Assembly (NCBI RefSeq): GCF_000380125.1
Contig: NZ_KB904579.1
Span: 62,001-126,000 of the forward strand
Length of the DNA stretch: 64,000 nucleotides
Source: Streptococcus ovis DSM 16829
GTDB taxonomy: Bacteria; Bacillota; Bacilli; Lactobacillales; Streptococcaceae
Direction: 5' to 3'
Part shown: piece after piece, positions 37,052 through 46,674 of the stretch
Position numbering within the stretch: the first letter of the stretch is position 1
How the letters are laid out: the number at the start of each line of letters is the position of its first letter
The notes under the pieces: generated by a model
The model's input: the letters and a program-made list of their open reading frames with translations, nothing else
Told to the model about the DNA's origin: nothing
Database searches by the model: none
Position numbers and translations under genes: made by a program

Positions 37052-37957
37052 ATGGATAAGAAAAAAATTGAACAACAATCACTTACTATGTCTGCTATTG
37101 TTAACTTGATTTCGGGGCTGATGGGACTAGCTGTCTTCATCATCACAGACCTTAACGCTCTTTTGTTAGATGCTGTCTTCACTCTCATAGCCTTTGTCTC
37201 TACTTTAGTTGCTCTCTTTATTTCTAAAAATAGCCACCGAACCACAACAACATTTCCTCAAGGCCTTTATTTTTTAGAGCCATTATATGGGGTTGTTAAA
37301 TCACTAGCTATCCTCATGCTTCTTTTTCTTACTTTCTTAGAGACAACTTCAACCGCCTTTCGGTATTTCTTTGAACATCAAGGTTTACCGATGACAACAG
37401 ACTTTGTTCTCCCTTATACATTATTGACCAGCACGATGTGCTTTGCCCTTGCCTTTTATAATCAGCGTAAAAGTAAGGAGTTAAATCATATGAGTACCAT
37501 TGTACAGGCTGAAAGTAAGGGAAACTGGATAGATGGTTTGATTTCATTAGGAATTGGCGTGGCCATGTTAATCTTGTATTTTATTCCTATTACCAGTCCA
37601 TTAGGATTTTTACATTATACTGGCGATTTCTTCATTACTGTCTTACTGATTCTCTTTTTTATCAAGGAACCTTTACAGGTGCTCGTTGTCTCTTTTAAAG
37701 AGCTGACGCACTCTACTTTTCAAGATGAAGCACTAGAAACTCACATCCGCTCTTTTTTAACAACTCACTTACCCGAGCAGTTATCCAAAATGGATATTTT
37801 TATCTATAAACAAGGAATGCAGTTGACGGTGCGTATGAAGCCAATCTATCAAGAAGTGGCTGGCGTAAACATTTCAATTTTAAACGAGATACGAGAACAA
37901 CTTCACCAAGAACTAGTTGTTACCTATCCTTATCTCACCATTGAATATATTTTCTAA
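37052..37957 (+). CDS. Cation diffusion facilitator-like transporter
   Basis: 301 aa with about five to six TM helices. CDF-like pattern: first helix pair LISGLMGLAVFIIT and ALLLDAVFTLIAFVSTLVALF, then QAESKGNWIDGLISLGIGVAML, then a C-terminal cytoplasmic domain of about 85 residues. The metal-site Asp of TM2 and TM5 are at LLLDAVF and WIDGL. ATG at 37052 with AGGAGG. Metal unknown. Shares the phased-repeat control region with the membrane-protein operon. Confidence 0.72.
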   Translation: MDKKKIEQQSLTMSAIVNLISGLMGLAVFIITDLNALLLDAVFTLIAFVSTLVALFISKNSHRTTTTFPQGLYFLEPLYGVVKSLAILMLLFLTFLETTSTAFRYFFEHQGLPMTTDFVLPYTLLTSTMCFALAFYNQRKSKELNHMSTIVQAESKGNWIDGLISLGIGVAMLILYFIPITSPLGFLHYTGDFFITVLLILFFIKEPLQVLVVSFKELTHSTFQDEALETHIRSFLTTHLPEQLSKMDIFIYKQGMQLTVRMKPIYQEVAGVNISILNEIREQLHQELVVTYPYLTIEYIF

Positions 37958-37992
37958 AAAAGTCCCCTATCTCATAGAGATAGAGGACTTTT
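37956..37992. terminator. Bidirectional terminator
   Basis: AAAAGTCC(C)CTATCTC / GAGATAG(A)GGACTTTT with a 3-nt loop, between the CDF-like gene and the convergent YccF gene. Confidence 0.85.
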
Positions 37993-38007
37993 GCATATAA
38001 TCCAAAC

Positions 38008-38373
38008 CTAATCTAGGTAAATCCGTGCGCCAAATGGAAAGAGGCTGATGACTGCCAACTTCACTGATTGGAAGGCGAAGGGAATGCCGATAATACTGAT
38101 GCAAAGCACGAGGGCTGAAAAGAGGTGCATGAGAGCCAATTCCCAACCTGCTAGTAAAATCCAAAGGATATTGAGCAGGAGACTGCCTAAACCAGTTCCA
38201 GCTTCAATCCGTTTCCCAAAGGGAAAGAGACCAAAATTGCCGATTTTAAAGCACTGCAAGCCAAATGGGATACCGACAATAGTGATAGAGAGCAAAATCC
38301 CTACTAGATACCAAGCCAGCCAAGCCCAAAAGCCTGAACAGATAAACCAAATGATGTTGCCTACTGTTTTCAT
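38008..38373 (-). CDS. YccF-like inner membrane protein
   Basis: 121 aa made of two similar halves, each with hydrophobic helices and the motif GIPFG.QC.KI / GIPFAFQSVKL, followed by LFPFG. This tandem pattern is the YccF domain. Four TM helices. Function unknown. The start overlaps the glycosyltransferase stop by 4 nt (ATGA). Confidence 0.82.
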   Translation of the reverse strand: MKTVGNIIWFICSGFWAWLAWYLVGILLSITIVGIPFGLQCFKIGNFGLFPFGKRIEAGTGLGSLLLNILWILLAGWELALMHLFSALVLCISIIGIPFAFQSVKLAVISLFPFGARIYLD

Positions 38374-39209
38374 GATTTTATTTCACCTTTGGCCATGATA
38401 GACATGGCTTCTTTTTCCATAAATTTATAAAGTCCTGCATAACGCCCTGTGTAATCTGATTTCCACGGTTTGTCACGTCCAGCAAAATGAAGAAACACGG
38501 TGTGTGCAATCACCCAGTCCAAATCCCATTTTCCTAAGCTTTTGGCTTGGTAGAGTAAACTATATCGGGCATCGTAGTTATAGATTTCATCTGGAACAGG
38601 CACCACCATATCCGCATAGAGTCCATTTAAGACATCCTGGTCTGGCAAAATCAGACGATTGCGATTGCGGTCAATGTAATCCAAAATCGCTTCCCGCTTG
38701 ACTACTTTACGAATGGTGTTTAAATTCATTAGGAGCGTCCCTGTATTGAAATACGAAGACTCCATCTCAAAATTCTGCAGGCGTAGCTTATTGACATAAT
38801 CCAAAATTTTGCCGTCTGCATTATGACTAGCAGCAGCGTAAAGTTTATCTTCCAAGTCCATTTCATAGAGAGCCGTGATATCATTGAGGCAGAGCATATC
38901 AGCATCTAGATAGAGGATTTTATCCAGATGTTCTGGTAAAAATTCATGGGCTAATAGTCGATAGTAAATGGTATCAGGATAGCGATCCGTCGTTGGAGCA
39001 TCCGCGAATGTCTCCGTCCCAACCACAATCGGATGGTAGCTCACGCCCAACCGCTCAGCAAACAACCGAAGTGCTTCGTCCTTTTCAAGCAAGGTTTTCT
39101 GCAGGACGTAGACCTGAAAATCCTCTTCTGGCATCTGACGCACCAGCGAGTACAACATAGTCTGAAACTGCTTCACGTAGCCATCATCAATGGTAAATAA
39201 AAGATTCAT
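38370..39209 (-). CDS. Glycosyltransferase family 8
   Basis: 279-aa GT-A fold retaining glycosyltransferase. DxD motif as ILYLDADMLCL near residue 95, substrate segment SSYFNTGTLLMNL near 150, LPDQDVLN near 190, and HFAGRDKPW near 240. These are the GT8 landmarks (LgtC-like, UDP-hexose donors). Possible role in surface glycan or teichoic acid decoration; acceptor unknown. Confidence 0.87.
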   Translation of the reverse strand: MNLLFTIDDGYVKQFQTMLYSLVRQMPEEDFQVYVLQKTLLEKDEALRLFAERLGVSYHPIVVGTETFADAPTTDRYPDTIYYRLLAHEFLPEHLDKILYLDADMLCLNDITALYEMDLEDKLYAAASHNADGKILDYVNKLRLQNFEMESSYFNTGTLLMNLNTIRKVVKREAILDYIDRNRNRLILPDQDVLNGLYADMVVPVPDEIYNYDARYSLLYQAKSLGKWDLDWVIAHTVFLHFAGRDKPWKSDYTGRYAGLYKFMEKEAMSIMAKGEIKS

Positions 39210-39264
39210 CTTTTCACTTCTCTCTTCTAGTATATGGCTACTATTTTAACAAAAGACAAAGAAA

Positions 39265-39292
39265 AAACCAAGTTCGACTGAACTTGGTTTTG
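39265..39292 (-). terminator. Terminator
   Basis: AAAACCAAGTTC / GAACTTGGTTTT with a 4-nt loop and T6 on the minus strand, 5 nt after the CPBP pseudogene. Confidence 0.85.
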
Positions 39293-39296
39293 AATG

Positions 39297-39897
39297 TTAG
39301 AGGGCATTATTAATGATGTGTACAATCAAACTATCACTCAATTTACCATAACGATAAGAAGCAATAGCAAGGACAAGACCCGCTCCAATGTATATCACAG
39401 CGTCACTAATAGATGACACAGAATGAAGCATACCAAATGCAACAGCCCCCACCACATATCCCAATCTGGGATATTTTTTAAAAACTAGAAGAGGTATAAT
39501 CCCTCTAAAAACAACTTCCTCTGCTAGCGGGGCCACTAAGGCAACATCAAAGAAACGGAGATAGGGAGAAAAATGAGCGACTTCATCACCAACTATCTGT
39601 TGATTTTGTGTTTCCGTAATTCCTCCCACACCTGAATCACATCACCAACGTGATTGACCACTTGCAAGAGTACCAGAGAAACTACAATCAAAAGCACTCG
39701 TTTCAGTCAATTTCCAAATCTTTTTCAGTAAATCATTTTGCTTTATAGGCATAGCCAGCACTAGCAAGAAGAGAAATTAGACCTAGACCAAATACTACCG
39801 TTTCTTTCGTACTGATGTGTGGTACTACGGACAAGAACAAGAGACCTAAACAAAGGAAGATAAGCCCTAACTTTTCTTTCACTAAGTTTACAATCAT
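39297..39897 (-). pseudogene. CPBP metalloprotease, degenerate
   Basis: The ATG at 39897 (AAGGAGAA upstream) opens a 54-codon frame MIVNLVKEKLGLIF... that ends AYKAK-TGA. The next segment continues in other frames as LKRVLLIVVSLVLLQVVNHVGD and then GGITETQNQQIVGDEV with motif EEVVFRGIIPLLVF, FGMLHSVSS and HIINNAL. At least two frameshifts and a stop are needed to explain it. Clear relative of the intact gene at 35694, so a duplicated member that has decayed. The 54-aa N-terminal piece and the 110-aa C-terminal piece could still be translated. Confidence 0.8.
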
Positions 39898-39926
39898 TTA
39901 GATTCTCCTTGTTCAATGGATATTTA

Positions 39927-42545
39927 TTACAACTGTTCAGCTACAGCATTCAAGAGGTTTTGGATACCTGAAGCATCACTACCACCTGCCATGGCCATGT
40001 CTGGTTTCCCACCACCACGACCAGCGACGAGTGGAGCCAATTCCTTGATGACATTACCTGCATGCACATCTTTGGATTTGCTTGCTACAAGGACATTGAC
40101 TTTTGCACCGATGCTAGCCACAAGGACAAGGACATCAGAGTAATCTTTTTGTTTCCAGTTATCTGCAAAGGTGCGAAGGGCACCTGCATCAGATACAGAA
40201 ACTTGACTTGCAATATAGCGTACACCATTTGATTCCTTGACATCCTTGAAGACATCACCAGCAGCTGCTGCCGCTGCTTTTTCTTTGAGGCTTGCATTTT
40301 CTTTTTGCAAGTCACGGACTTGTTCTGTCAAGGCTACAACCTTAGCAGGTGCATCTTTCAATTGAGGTGCTTTCACTGCCTTAGCCACTTCTTTCAGAGC
40401 ATCCTCCTGTGCACGATAAGCTTCAAAGGCTTGTTGACCAGTTACTGCCAAGATGCGGCGAGTTCCTGAACCAATCCCTTCTTCCTTGACAATCTTGAAG
40501 AGACCAATTTCAGAAGTATTTCCAAGGTGAGTACCACCACAGAGTTCGACAGAGTAGTCTCCGATGGACACTACACGAACGACCTTACCATATTTCTCAC
40601 CAAAGAGGGCCATCGCTCCCATTGATTTCGCTGTGTCTACATCTGTCTCAACGGTTACAATTGGAAGAGCTTTCCAAATTTGTTCATTAACTTCTTCTTC
40701 GATGCGGCGGAGTTCTTCAGCCGTTACCGCCTCAAAGTGAGTAAAGTCAAACCGTAGGAATTCTTCTTCATTTAATGAACCAGCCTGAGTCGCATGTTCA
40801 CCAATGACATTGTGAAGAGCAGCATGAAGCAAGTGAGTTGCCGTATGGTTTTTTTCTACCCCACGACGACGCTCTGCATCAATTTCAAGTGTATAGCTTG
40901 TTCCAAGTGCTAGACTTGCCAATACTTCAACCGTATGTAATGGCTGACCGTTTGGCGCCTTTTGCACATCCGTCACACGTGCGACGATATCACCCTTTTC
41001 ATTTTTGATGACACCGTGGTCAGCGACCTGACCACCCATTTCTGCGTAGAAAGGAGTCTTATCAAAGACAAGGAGTGCTTGTCCTTCAGATACTACTTCG
41101 GAACGTTCATTGTCTACGATGATGACAGACAAGGTCGCATCCAATACTTCTTCCTCATAGCTAAAGACAGATGGTTCAACAATATTTGAAAGGGTTTCAT
41201 TTTGCATTCCCATTGAGCCACCTTTGACAACCGCTGCACGAGCACGGTCTTGTTGCTCTTTCATGGCAGCCTTGAAGCCGTCGTGATCAATCTTGTAACC
41301 TGCGTCTTCTGCCAATTCTTCGGTCAATTCAACTGGGAAGCCATAGGTATCATAGAGTTTAAAGATATCTTTCCCTTCCAGCTTATCCTTACCATCCTTT
41401 TTCAACTCGGCAAGCAAATCTTCTAAGTGACCAGAACCCGCATCAATAGTGCGAGCAAAGGTTTCTTCTTCACGTTTGACAATTTTCTCGATAAATTCAC
41501 GTTTTTCAAGAATTTCTGGGTAATAACTTTCCATAATTTGACCAACCGTCACGACCAATTTGTAAAGGAAGGTTTCATTGATGCCGAGACGGCGACCATG
41601 CATAACGGCCCGGCGAAGGAGACGACGCAAGACATAGCCACGGCCTTCATTTCCAGGAAGGGCACCATCACCGATAGCAAAACTAAGGGCACGAATGTGG
41701 TCTGCAATGACCTTGAAGCTCATGTTGTCGCCATCTTGGTCATAAGTTTTACCAGACAATTTTTCCACTTCACGGATGATTGGCATAAAGAGGTCGGTTT
41801 CAAAGTTCGTCTTCGCCCCTTGAATCACTGCCGTAAAGCGTTCCAGACCTGCTCCTGTATCGATGTTTTTATTTGGTAGTTCTTTGTATTCAGAACGAGG
41901 CACGGCTGGATCCGCATTGAATTGAGACAAGACGATATTCCAGATTTCGATATAGCGGTCATTTTCAATATCTTCTTCCAAGAGACGGATACCGATGTTT
42001 TCTGGGTCAAAAGCTTCCCCACGATCAAAGAAAATCTCTGTATCTGGACCAGAAGGACCTGCACCAATTTCCCAGAAGTTATCTTCGAGTGGAATCAAAT
42101 GGCTTGGCTCAACTCCACAAGCAATCCAGCGGTTGTAGGAATCCTTATCATCTGGATAGTAGGTCATGTAAAGCTTGTCCTTTGGAAAATCAAACCATTC
42201 TGGACTTGTCAAAAGTTCAAAGCCCCATTCGATAGCCTCATCACGGAAATAATCTCCAATCGAGAAGTTCCCCAACATTTCAAACATGGTATGGTGACGC
42301 GCAGTCTTACCAACATTTTCAATATCATTGGTACGGATAGATTTTTGTGCATTGGTAATACGTGGATTTTCTGGAATCACAGAGCCATCGAAATATTTTT
42401 TAAGTGTCGCTACCCCTGAGTTAATCCAAAGCAGAGTTGGATCGTTGACAGGGACAAGATTTGCTGAAGGCTCAACAGAGTGACCCTTTGATTTCCAGAA
42501 ATCAAGCCACATTTGACGAATCTGAGCAGAAGATAATTGTTTCAT
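39927..42545 (-). CDS. alaS: Alanyl-tRNA synthetase
   Basis: 872 aa. Class II core: [37 protein letters not shown] at the N-terminus and [18 protein letters not shown]. The editing domain is [11 protein letters not shown] and [15 protein letters not shown], and the C-Ala domain ends with a [15 protein letters not shown] stretch. Start at 42545, the family start. It lacks a close SD: the nearest AAAGG is about 18 nt upstream inside a hairpin. Controlled by a T-box that precedes the LURP-one gene. Confidence 0.96.
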   Translation of the reverse strand: MKQLSSAQIRQMWLDFWKSKGHSVEPSANLVPVNDPTLLWINSGVATLKKYFDGSVIPENPRITNAQKSIRTNDIENVGKTARHHTMFEMLGNFSIGDYFRDEAIEWGFELLTSPEWFDFPKDKLYMTYYPDDKDSYNRWIACGVEPSHLIPLEDNFWEIGAGPSGPDTEIFFDRGEAFDPENIGIRLLEEDIENDRYIEIWNIVLSQFNADPAVPRSEYKELPNKNIDTGAGLERFTAVIQGAKTNFETDLFMPIIREVEKLSGKTYDQDGDNMSFKVIADHIRALSFAIGDGALPGNEGRGYVLRRLLRRAVMHGRRLGINETFLYKLVVTVGQIMESYYPEILEKREFIEKIVKREEETFARTIDAGSGHLEDLLAELKKDGKDKLEGKDIFKLYDTYGFPVELTEELAEDAGYKIDHDGFKAAMKEQQDRARAAVVKGGSMGMQNETLSNIVEPSVFSYEEEVLDATLSVIIVDNERSEVVSEGQALLVFDKTPFYAEMGGQVADHGVIKNEKGDIVARVTDVQKAPNGQPLHTVEVLASLALGTSYTLEIDAERRRGVEKNHTATHLLHAALHNVIGEHATQAGSLNEEEFLRFDFTHFEAVTAEELRRIEEEVNEQIWKALPIVTVETDVDTAKSMGAMALFGEKYGKVVRVVSIGDYSVELCGGTHLGNTSEIGLFKIVKEEGIGSGTRRILAVTGQQAFEAYRAQEDALKEVAKAVKAPQLKDAPAKVVALTEQVRDLQKENASLKEKAAAAAAGDVFKDVKESNGVRYIASQVSVSDAGALRTFADNWKQKDYSDVLVLVASIGAKVNVLVASKSKDVHAGNVIKELAPLVAGRGGGKPDMAMAGGSDASGIQNLLNAVAEQL

Positions 42546-42809
42546 TTTTAAGATACCAAGGGACCTTTCGGTTCGCCGAAAAATTCCGTATAAAAATAGG
42601 AAACCGACAATATGTGCTAGCACATGAGGAGGTTTATCTTTTTTACGAGGAATTTAGTCCCGGGTTCAGTTAAACTCCTTAACTGAACATTCCTTTCATA
42701 TATTTTTAATTTCGTAGTGAGGAACTGTCCCGACAATCACAGGACGAACTCAGTTCCTTTCTAAAAAGTGTTTAAGAGTAGGGATTTTTCACCTTCTCCT
42801 GACTCATCA
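42546..42809 (-). promoter_or_regulatory. Structured spacer before alaS
   Basis: 264 bp with no gene. It holds, reading the minus strand: a long hairpin with GGAACTG / CAGTTCC arms (about 42720-42757); a perfect GTTCAGTTAA / TTAACTGAAC hairpin (42664-42688); the 14-bp palindrome ATGTGCTAGCACAT (42613-42626); and TTTCGG-CGAA-CCGAAA (about 42567-42582) overlapping the only SD-like sequence. None has a T tail, so they are not obvious terminators. A second control layer on alaS is possible. Confidence 0.45.
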
Positions 42810-43304
42810 TCAACTAGAACTAGAAGCTGCAGCTGCTTCCATCTCTTTGACATAGTCAATCGCGATAACAAGTGAAATGACCAAATCTGAATAAGCTTCA
42901 TCAAATACTTCGATATTATATGTTGAAGTTAGACGAAGCCATTCTTGGGAAATCTGAGCAACTTTTTGACCATTTTGAGTCAACTCAAAGTTCATATCCC
43001 AGAAATCACCCTGAATCGTCATAGCGAGATTGTCAATCTGATAGCGAGGTTTGAAGAAAGTAAATTCCTTCCGTAGAACAAAGGATGTTCCATCTGCCAA
43101 CTGCACCGTAAAACGGGGTAAAAAGGTTAAAAATTCCTTTTCTATCTGACTGACGATACGCCCTTGCATATCCGTTACTGTAAAGGTTTTAGGAATCTGC
43201 AAAAAACTCCCCTCTACTTGATAGCTTGGTATTCCCATCTCATCTTGAATAGTAAATTTTCCACCTAAAGACCACATCTTTTGTTTGATTTGAAAGTGTT
43301 TCAT
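42810..43304 (-). CDS. LURP-one-related / YxjI-like protein
   Basis: 164-aa tubby-like beta-barrel of the LURP-one family: KQKMWSLGGKFTIQDEMGIPSYQVEGSF at the N-terminus, repeated strands (TVTDMQGRIVSQIEKEF, MTIQGDFWDMNFELTQNG), and a poly-Ser tail. Start at 43304 with GGGAGG. Family members may bind lipids as membrane-tethered sensors; role unknown. It lies between the T-box and alaS, so it is read in the same transcript. Confidence 0.72.
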   Translation of the reverse strand: MKHFQIKQKMWSLGGKFTIQDEMGIPSYQVEGSFLQIPKTFTVTDMQGRIVSQIEKEFLTFLPRFTVQLADGTSFVLRKEFTFFKPRYQIDNLAMTIQGDFWDMNFELTQNGQKVAQISQEWLRLTSTYNIEVFDEAYSDLVISLVIAIDYVKEMEAAAASSSS

Positions 43305-43334
43305 ATTGACCTCCCAGAAACAAAGAAAAGTCCA

Positions 43335-43525
43335 CCAAACGAAGGGCGACAAACCGCGGTACCACCTTCATTCAATGAACTTGTCATTCTCAGTAGTCAC
43401 TGCAAGATACCTCACATATGACTGGTTTATTCAATTGTTATCATTGAGTAGCATATCTTTCTGATCGTCCATGGCTCGCAGCATCCGCCATTTTTCTGTA
43501 TCCGATTCTTGAAAAATAATTCTCA
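43335..43525 (-). ncRNA. T-box riboswitch (alanine)
   Basis: The T-box sequence AGGTGGTACCGCGG is at about 43352-43366 on the minus strand, close to the consensus AGGGTGGNACCGCG. Stem I is closed by AATTGTT near the 5' end and AACAATT near 43433-43440, with GAG/CTC above it. The bulge before CTC reads GCTA, so the specifier is GCU (Ala), matching alaS. Uncharged tRNA-Ala should stabilise the antiterminator. The terminator arm is formed with CGCCCTTC and has a weak T tail. Confidence 0.85.
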
Positions 43526-43532
43526 ACAATTT

Positions 43533-43561
43533 ATTATACACAGTTTTTAAGAAGGGGTCAA
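43533..43561 (-). promoter_or_regulatory. Promoter of the T-box/alaS transcript
   Basis: TTGACC (43556-43561), 17-nt spacer, TATAAT (43533-43538). Lies immediately next to the end of the prsA-like gene. Confidence 0.8.
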
Positions 43562-43564
43562 GCC

Positions 43565-44554
43565 TTACTTCTCTGAACTGTCTTTTTTAGAATCTTCTGT
43601 TTTATCTGAGTCCGCTGAAGAACTTGTGGTGTCACTTGAACTTGTTTCTGATGTAGTGATGTACTGTGAAAGGAGGCTTTGGAAAGCATCATCTTTCACC
43701 TTAACATTTGCGTCTTTCAATGCTTTTGATACAACAGAACTGATAAAGGTAGCGTCTTGGCCTTTTTGTTTCAAAATCTGTTCTTTGAGGAGTTTCTTGT
43801 AATCTTTCCAGTTATCAGATTTCTCAGTTTTCTTGTTCAATTTCACAATGTAGTAGCTTGATGTATAAGTCGTCATGTCCACAACAGGTACTACCGCAGC
43901 TCCAACTTGGTTCTCGTCCAAGGCAAAGATAGCTGTTTGAACTTCTGCAGGAATCTCAGATGAAGTAGAATCAAATTTGACTTTTCCACCATCTTTAGCA
44001 GTCGCATCCGTTGAATTTTCTTTCGCTAACTTATCAAAATCTGCACCATTTTCTTGAGCTTTTTTCAAGATTTCATTCGCTTTTGCTTCATCCGTCAATT
44101 TGATGATTTGAGCAGTCACTTCTGGCGTATAAGACTCGTAGGCTGTCTTGTAGACATCATCTGTCAATTCTTTTTTGGCAGCTTCTTTTACAGCGTAATC
44201 TACCAATTTATTTGTACGGATTTGTTCCTTGTAGGTTTCATTTGTCAAACCAGCTGATGTCAATGCGGCTGCAAAGGAATCCCCATATTGTTTTGCCATT
44301 TTATTGTACGCTTCATCTACTTCTTTGTCAGAGATTTTAGATCCGTATTTGTCTTCGAATACATCTTTGATGACCATTTGAAGCAAGACTTGTTGCGCTG
44401 CAGAGTTTGTCTTTACTTTTTCATAGTATTCAGAAACAGTGATGGTACTCCCCTTCATCGTAATAATATCTGAATCTTTCGCATTTGAACAAGCTGCAAG
44501 TGTAACTGCTGCAAGAAGGGTAATCGCACCAGCCATGATTTTTTTAGTTTTCAT
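43565..44554 (-). CDS. prsA: PrsA-like foldase lipoprotein
   Basis: 329 aa. Lipoprotein signal with lipobox LAAC near residue 22, then a SurA/PrsA-type helical N domain and a parvulin PPIase domain from about residue 145 (VTAQIIKLTDEAKANEILKKAQENGADFDKLA). The C-terminal 25 residues are Ser/Thr/Asp/Glu-rich and likely disordered. Assists folding of exported proteins at the membrane/wall interface. Streptococcal homologues include PpmA. Downstream of the O-methyltransferase gene. Confidence 0.88.
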   Translation of the reverse strand: MKTKKIMAGAITLLAAVTLAACSNAKDSDIITMKGSTITVSEYYEKVKTNSAAQQVLLQMVIKDVFEDKYGSKISDKEVDEAYNKMAKQYGDSFAAALTSAGLTNETYKEQIRTNKLVDYAVKEAAKKELTDDVYKTAYESYTPEVTAQIIKLTDEAKANEILKKAQENGADFDKLAKENSTDATAKDGGKVKFDSTSSEIPAEVQTAIFALDENQVGAAVVPVVDMTTYTSSYYIVKLNKKTEKSDNWKDYKKLLKEQILKQKGQDATFISSVVSKALKDANVKVKDDAFQSLLSQYITTSETSSSDTTSSSADSDKTEDSKKDSSEK

Positions 44555-44616
44555 TTAAAAAGTGTCTCCTTTTTTTCATTAACTCTATTATTATATCACA
44601 ATTCCTTAAAAACTGC

Positions 44617-45336
44617 TTAATTTTCTGCAAGATCTAATCGCACATCTGCGACATTTTTACGAAGCATGAGAAGGCCATCGCTCATCGACACAAGACTAGC
44701 TGTCAGATCTGGATTATCCAATGTCGCATCAAAGAGACGTTGCAACCCACGGTAAATCGTTCGTTGCCCACGGCGAACTTCCATGATATCTCGAGCAACA
44801 TCTCCACCTTGAAAAATATCATCTAAAATGATGAGGCCACCAACTTTCACCTTCTTCAACACTTCAGGTAGAAAAACAATGTATTTCGATTTTGCTGAAT
44901 CCATAAAGACAAAATCATAGGTGTCATCCGGCAAGTCCGGTAACACTTCTAGTGCTTCTCCTTCGACCAAGTCAATCTGTTTGCGACTATCGTATTTCTC
45001 TAGGTTCTCACGAGCAAATCGAAGCATTTCATCATTGCGTTCAACCGTGGTAATCTTTGAAGTTGGACTATTTTCAGCCATCAATAGTGCTGAATACCCA
45101 ATGGCAGTGCCAATTTCTAAGATGTGCTTCGGATGTAAGGTCTGCATCAGCAGCCGGAAATATGCCACTGTTTCGTGGGGAATGATAGGTATATTTTCCT
45201 TGCGGGCAAAGTCTTCTAATTCTTTTAAAAATCCTGTGTTTTGCGCCTGACGTGTCCGCATAAAGTCCACAATTTCTTCCTTGACAACAGGACGGCGCAT
45301 ATTGTGGTTTGCGTTTTTACTGTATGATTCAACCAT
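44617..45336 (-). CDS. O-methyltransferase (TrmR/YrrM-like)
   Basis: 239-aa SAM-dependent O-methyltransferase: motif I ILEIGTAIGYSALLMAE near residue 60, VERNDEMLRFAREN after it, and VFMDSAKSKYIVFLPEVL with the metal-binding Asp near 135. Members such as B. subtilis YrrM act on tRNA wobble uridines (5-hydroxyuridine methylation). Start at 45336, the family start MVESYSKNANHN. It lies 7 nt after a TATAAT and has no SD, so translation is probably leaderless. Confidence 0.82.
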   Translation of the reverse strand: MVESYSKNANHNMRRPVVKEEIVDFMRTRQAQNTGFLKELEDFARKENIPIIPHETVAYFRLLMQTLHPKHILEIGTAIGYSALLMAENSPTSKITTVERNDEMLRFARENLEKYDSRKQIDLVEGEALEVLPDLPDDTYDFVFMDSAKSKYIVFLPEVLKKVKVGGLIILDDIFQGGDVARDIMEVRRGQRTIYRGLQRLFDATLDNPDLTASLVSMSDGLLMLRKNVADVRLDLAEN

Positions 45337-45343
45337 ATTTTCT

Positions 45344-45372
45344 ATTATAACCTGTTCGATTCCATTTTTCAA
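45344..45372 (-). promoter_or_regulatory. Promoter abutting the O-methyltransferase start
   Basis: TTGAAA (45367-45372), 17-nt spacer, TATAAT (45344-45349), then only 7 nt before the ATG at 45336. Predicts a leaderless mRNA. Confidence 0.65.
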
Positions 45373-45447
45373 AAGATTTTTCTTTTTATATGAATTCTGT
45401 CATTTCAAGTAAAATATGGTATGATGAAGAAAAGGAATGGAGGACAT

Positions 45448-45969
45448 ATGAAAGCAAGTGAACGACGTCAAAAAATCATTGAGATACTAGGTCCTATTAC
45501 TCAGCCTATTTCAGCTTCTCAGCTCGCTAAACAATTAGGGGTTAGTCGCCAAATTATCGTGGGAGACATCGCACTGTTGAGAGCCAATCATCACGATATC
45601 CTTTCAACCCCAAAAGGCTATCTTCTATCTCCTCCTCAATACTCCAATCAGTATATTGGCAAAGTTGTCTGTAAGCATGGCCCTTCTGAAACAGAGCGCG
45701 AAATGCTTCTCATTGTTGAAAATGGAGGTACACTAATGGATGTTGAAGTGGAACATCCTATCTACGGAAGATTGACAGCAGCACTCGCCATTCATTCCTT
45801 GGAAGATATCTCCAATTTCATGAAAAAAATCCACCATTCACATGCTCCGCTTTTGTCTAGCCTGACAAACGGGGTTCACCTCCATACAATTGCTTGCCCT
45901 TCCCAATTCGTATTTGAACAAATTAAAGGAGCTTTACACAAGGAACAGTTATTACTTGAAGAAGAATAA
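45448..45969 (+). CDS. niaR: Niacin-responsive repressor NiaR
   Basis: 173 aa: an N-terminal HTH (SASQLAKQLGVSRQIIVGDIALLRA, residues 20-45) and a 3H ligand-binding domain with the three conserved histidines (VEHPIYG, HHSHAP, GVHLHTI). NiaR/YrxA represses NAD precursor genes when niacin is plentiful. GGAGG precedes the ATG at 45448. Its probable operator and target niaX follow directly. Confidence 0.88.
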   Translation: MKASERRQKIIEILGPITQPISASQLAKQLGVSRQIIVGDIALLRANHHDILSTPKGYLLSPPQYSNQYIGKVVCKHGPSETEREMLLIVENGGTLMDVEVEHPIYGRLTAALAIHSLEDISNFMKKIHHSHAPLLSSLTNGVHLHTIACPSQFVFEQIKGALHKEQLLLEEE

Positions 45970-45985
45970 ACAACCATTTCTTAGC

Positions 45986-46030
45986 AAACATTACAGGTGT
46001 CTTGACACCTGTAATGTTTTGTTTTATAAT
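45986..46030 (+). promoter_or_regulatory. NiaR operator overlapping the niaX promoter
   Basis: Perfect 16-bp inverted repeat AAACATTACAGGTGTC-TT-GACACCTGTAATGTTT (45986-46019). Its right half contains the -35 TTGACA (46002-46007); TATAAT is at 46025-46030 with a 17-nt spacer. Bound NiaR would block the promoter. The hairpin may double as a terminator for niaR. Confidence 0.85.
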
Positions 46031-46056
46031 GAATCTCATCATAAAGGAGATTTGTT

Positions 46057-46602
46057 ATGAAACCATTCCAGTCTAAAACCATAGTCCTCACGGCCATTCT
46101 CACTGCATTTGGCATCTTGATTCCTCTGATGATGCCTGTGAAAATCGTCATCGGACCAGCTTCTTTTACTCTAGCTAGTCATGTTCCTATTTTTCTAGCC
46201 ATATTTATTTCCACACCTATTGCTATTATGGTTACACTTGGTACAGCGCTTGGTTTTTTATTTGCAGGATTTCCAATCGTCATTGTTTTTCGCGCACTCT
46301 CCCACATTATTTTTGCAGCAATAGGAGCTATTTTGTTGCAGAAATTTTCAAAAATAAAGGAAAAGTCGCTGCCACTCCTTCTTCTCATTCTGTCTCTTAA
46401 TCTTCTTCATGGTCTAGCTGAATTTTTTGTAGTATTTGGTTTCACAGCAACAACGAATATGACTGTAAGCTATCTATGGTCTCTCTTTTTATTAGTTGGA
46501 ATAGGATCATTCATCCATGGTACGATTGATTTCTATATAGCTTACTATCTGAAAAATATTCTTTCTAACAAGGTAGGGATTGATTTTTCACTTGAAAGGT
46601 AA
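46057..46602 (+). CDS. niaX: Niacin ECF transporter S component
   Basis: 181 aa with six hydrophobic helices, matching the NiaX family of substrate-specific ECF components; the start MKPFQSKTIVLTAILTAFGILIPLMM fits the family. It would use the shared EcfA/A'/T module encoded elsewhere. Directly behind a NiaR operator, which supports niacin as substrate. Confidence 0.88.
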   Translation: MKPFQSKTIVLTAILTAFGILIPLMMPVKIVIGPASFTLASHVPIFLAIFISTPIAIMVTLGTALGFLFAGFPIVIVFRALSHIIFAAIGAILLQKFSKIKEKSLPLLLLILSLNLLHGLAEFFVVFGFTATTNMTVSYLWSLFLLVGIGSFIHGTIDFYIAYYLKNILSNKVGIDFSLER

Positions 46603-46604
46603 TT

Positions 46605-46632
46605 AAAAAGCATTCTGTCAAGAATGCTTTTT
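46605..46632 (+). terminator. niaX terminator
   Basis: AAAAAGCATTCT / AGAATGCTTTTT with a 4-nt loop. Confidence 0.85.
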
Positions 46633-46674
46633 GTACGGATTGTAGTTTTCAAAGCAACGTCAAGGGCAAAGCCT

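Noticed and set aside
42664-42688. Perfect hairpin taken as a terminator before alaS
   Set aside because: No T run on either side; would also prevent alaS expression from the T-box promoter.
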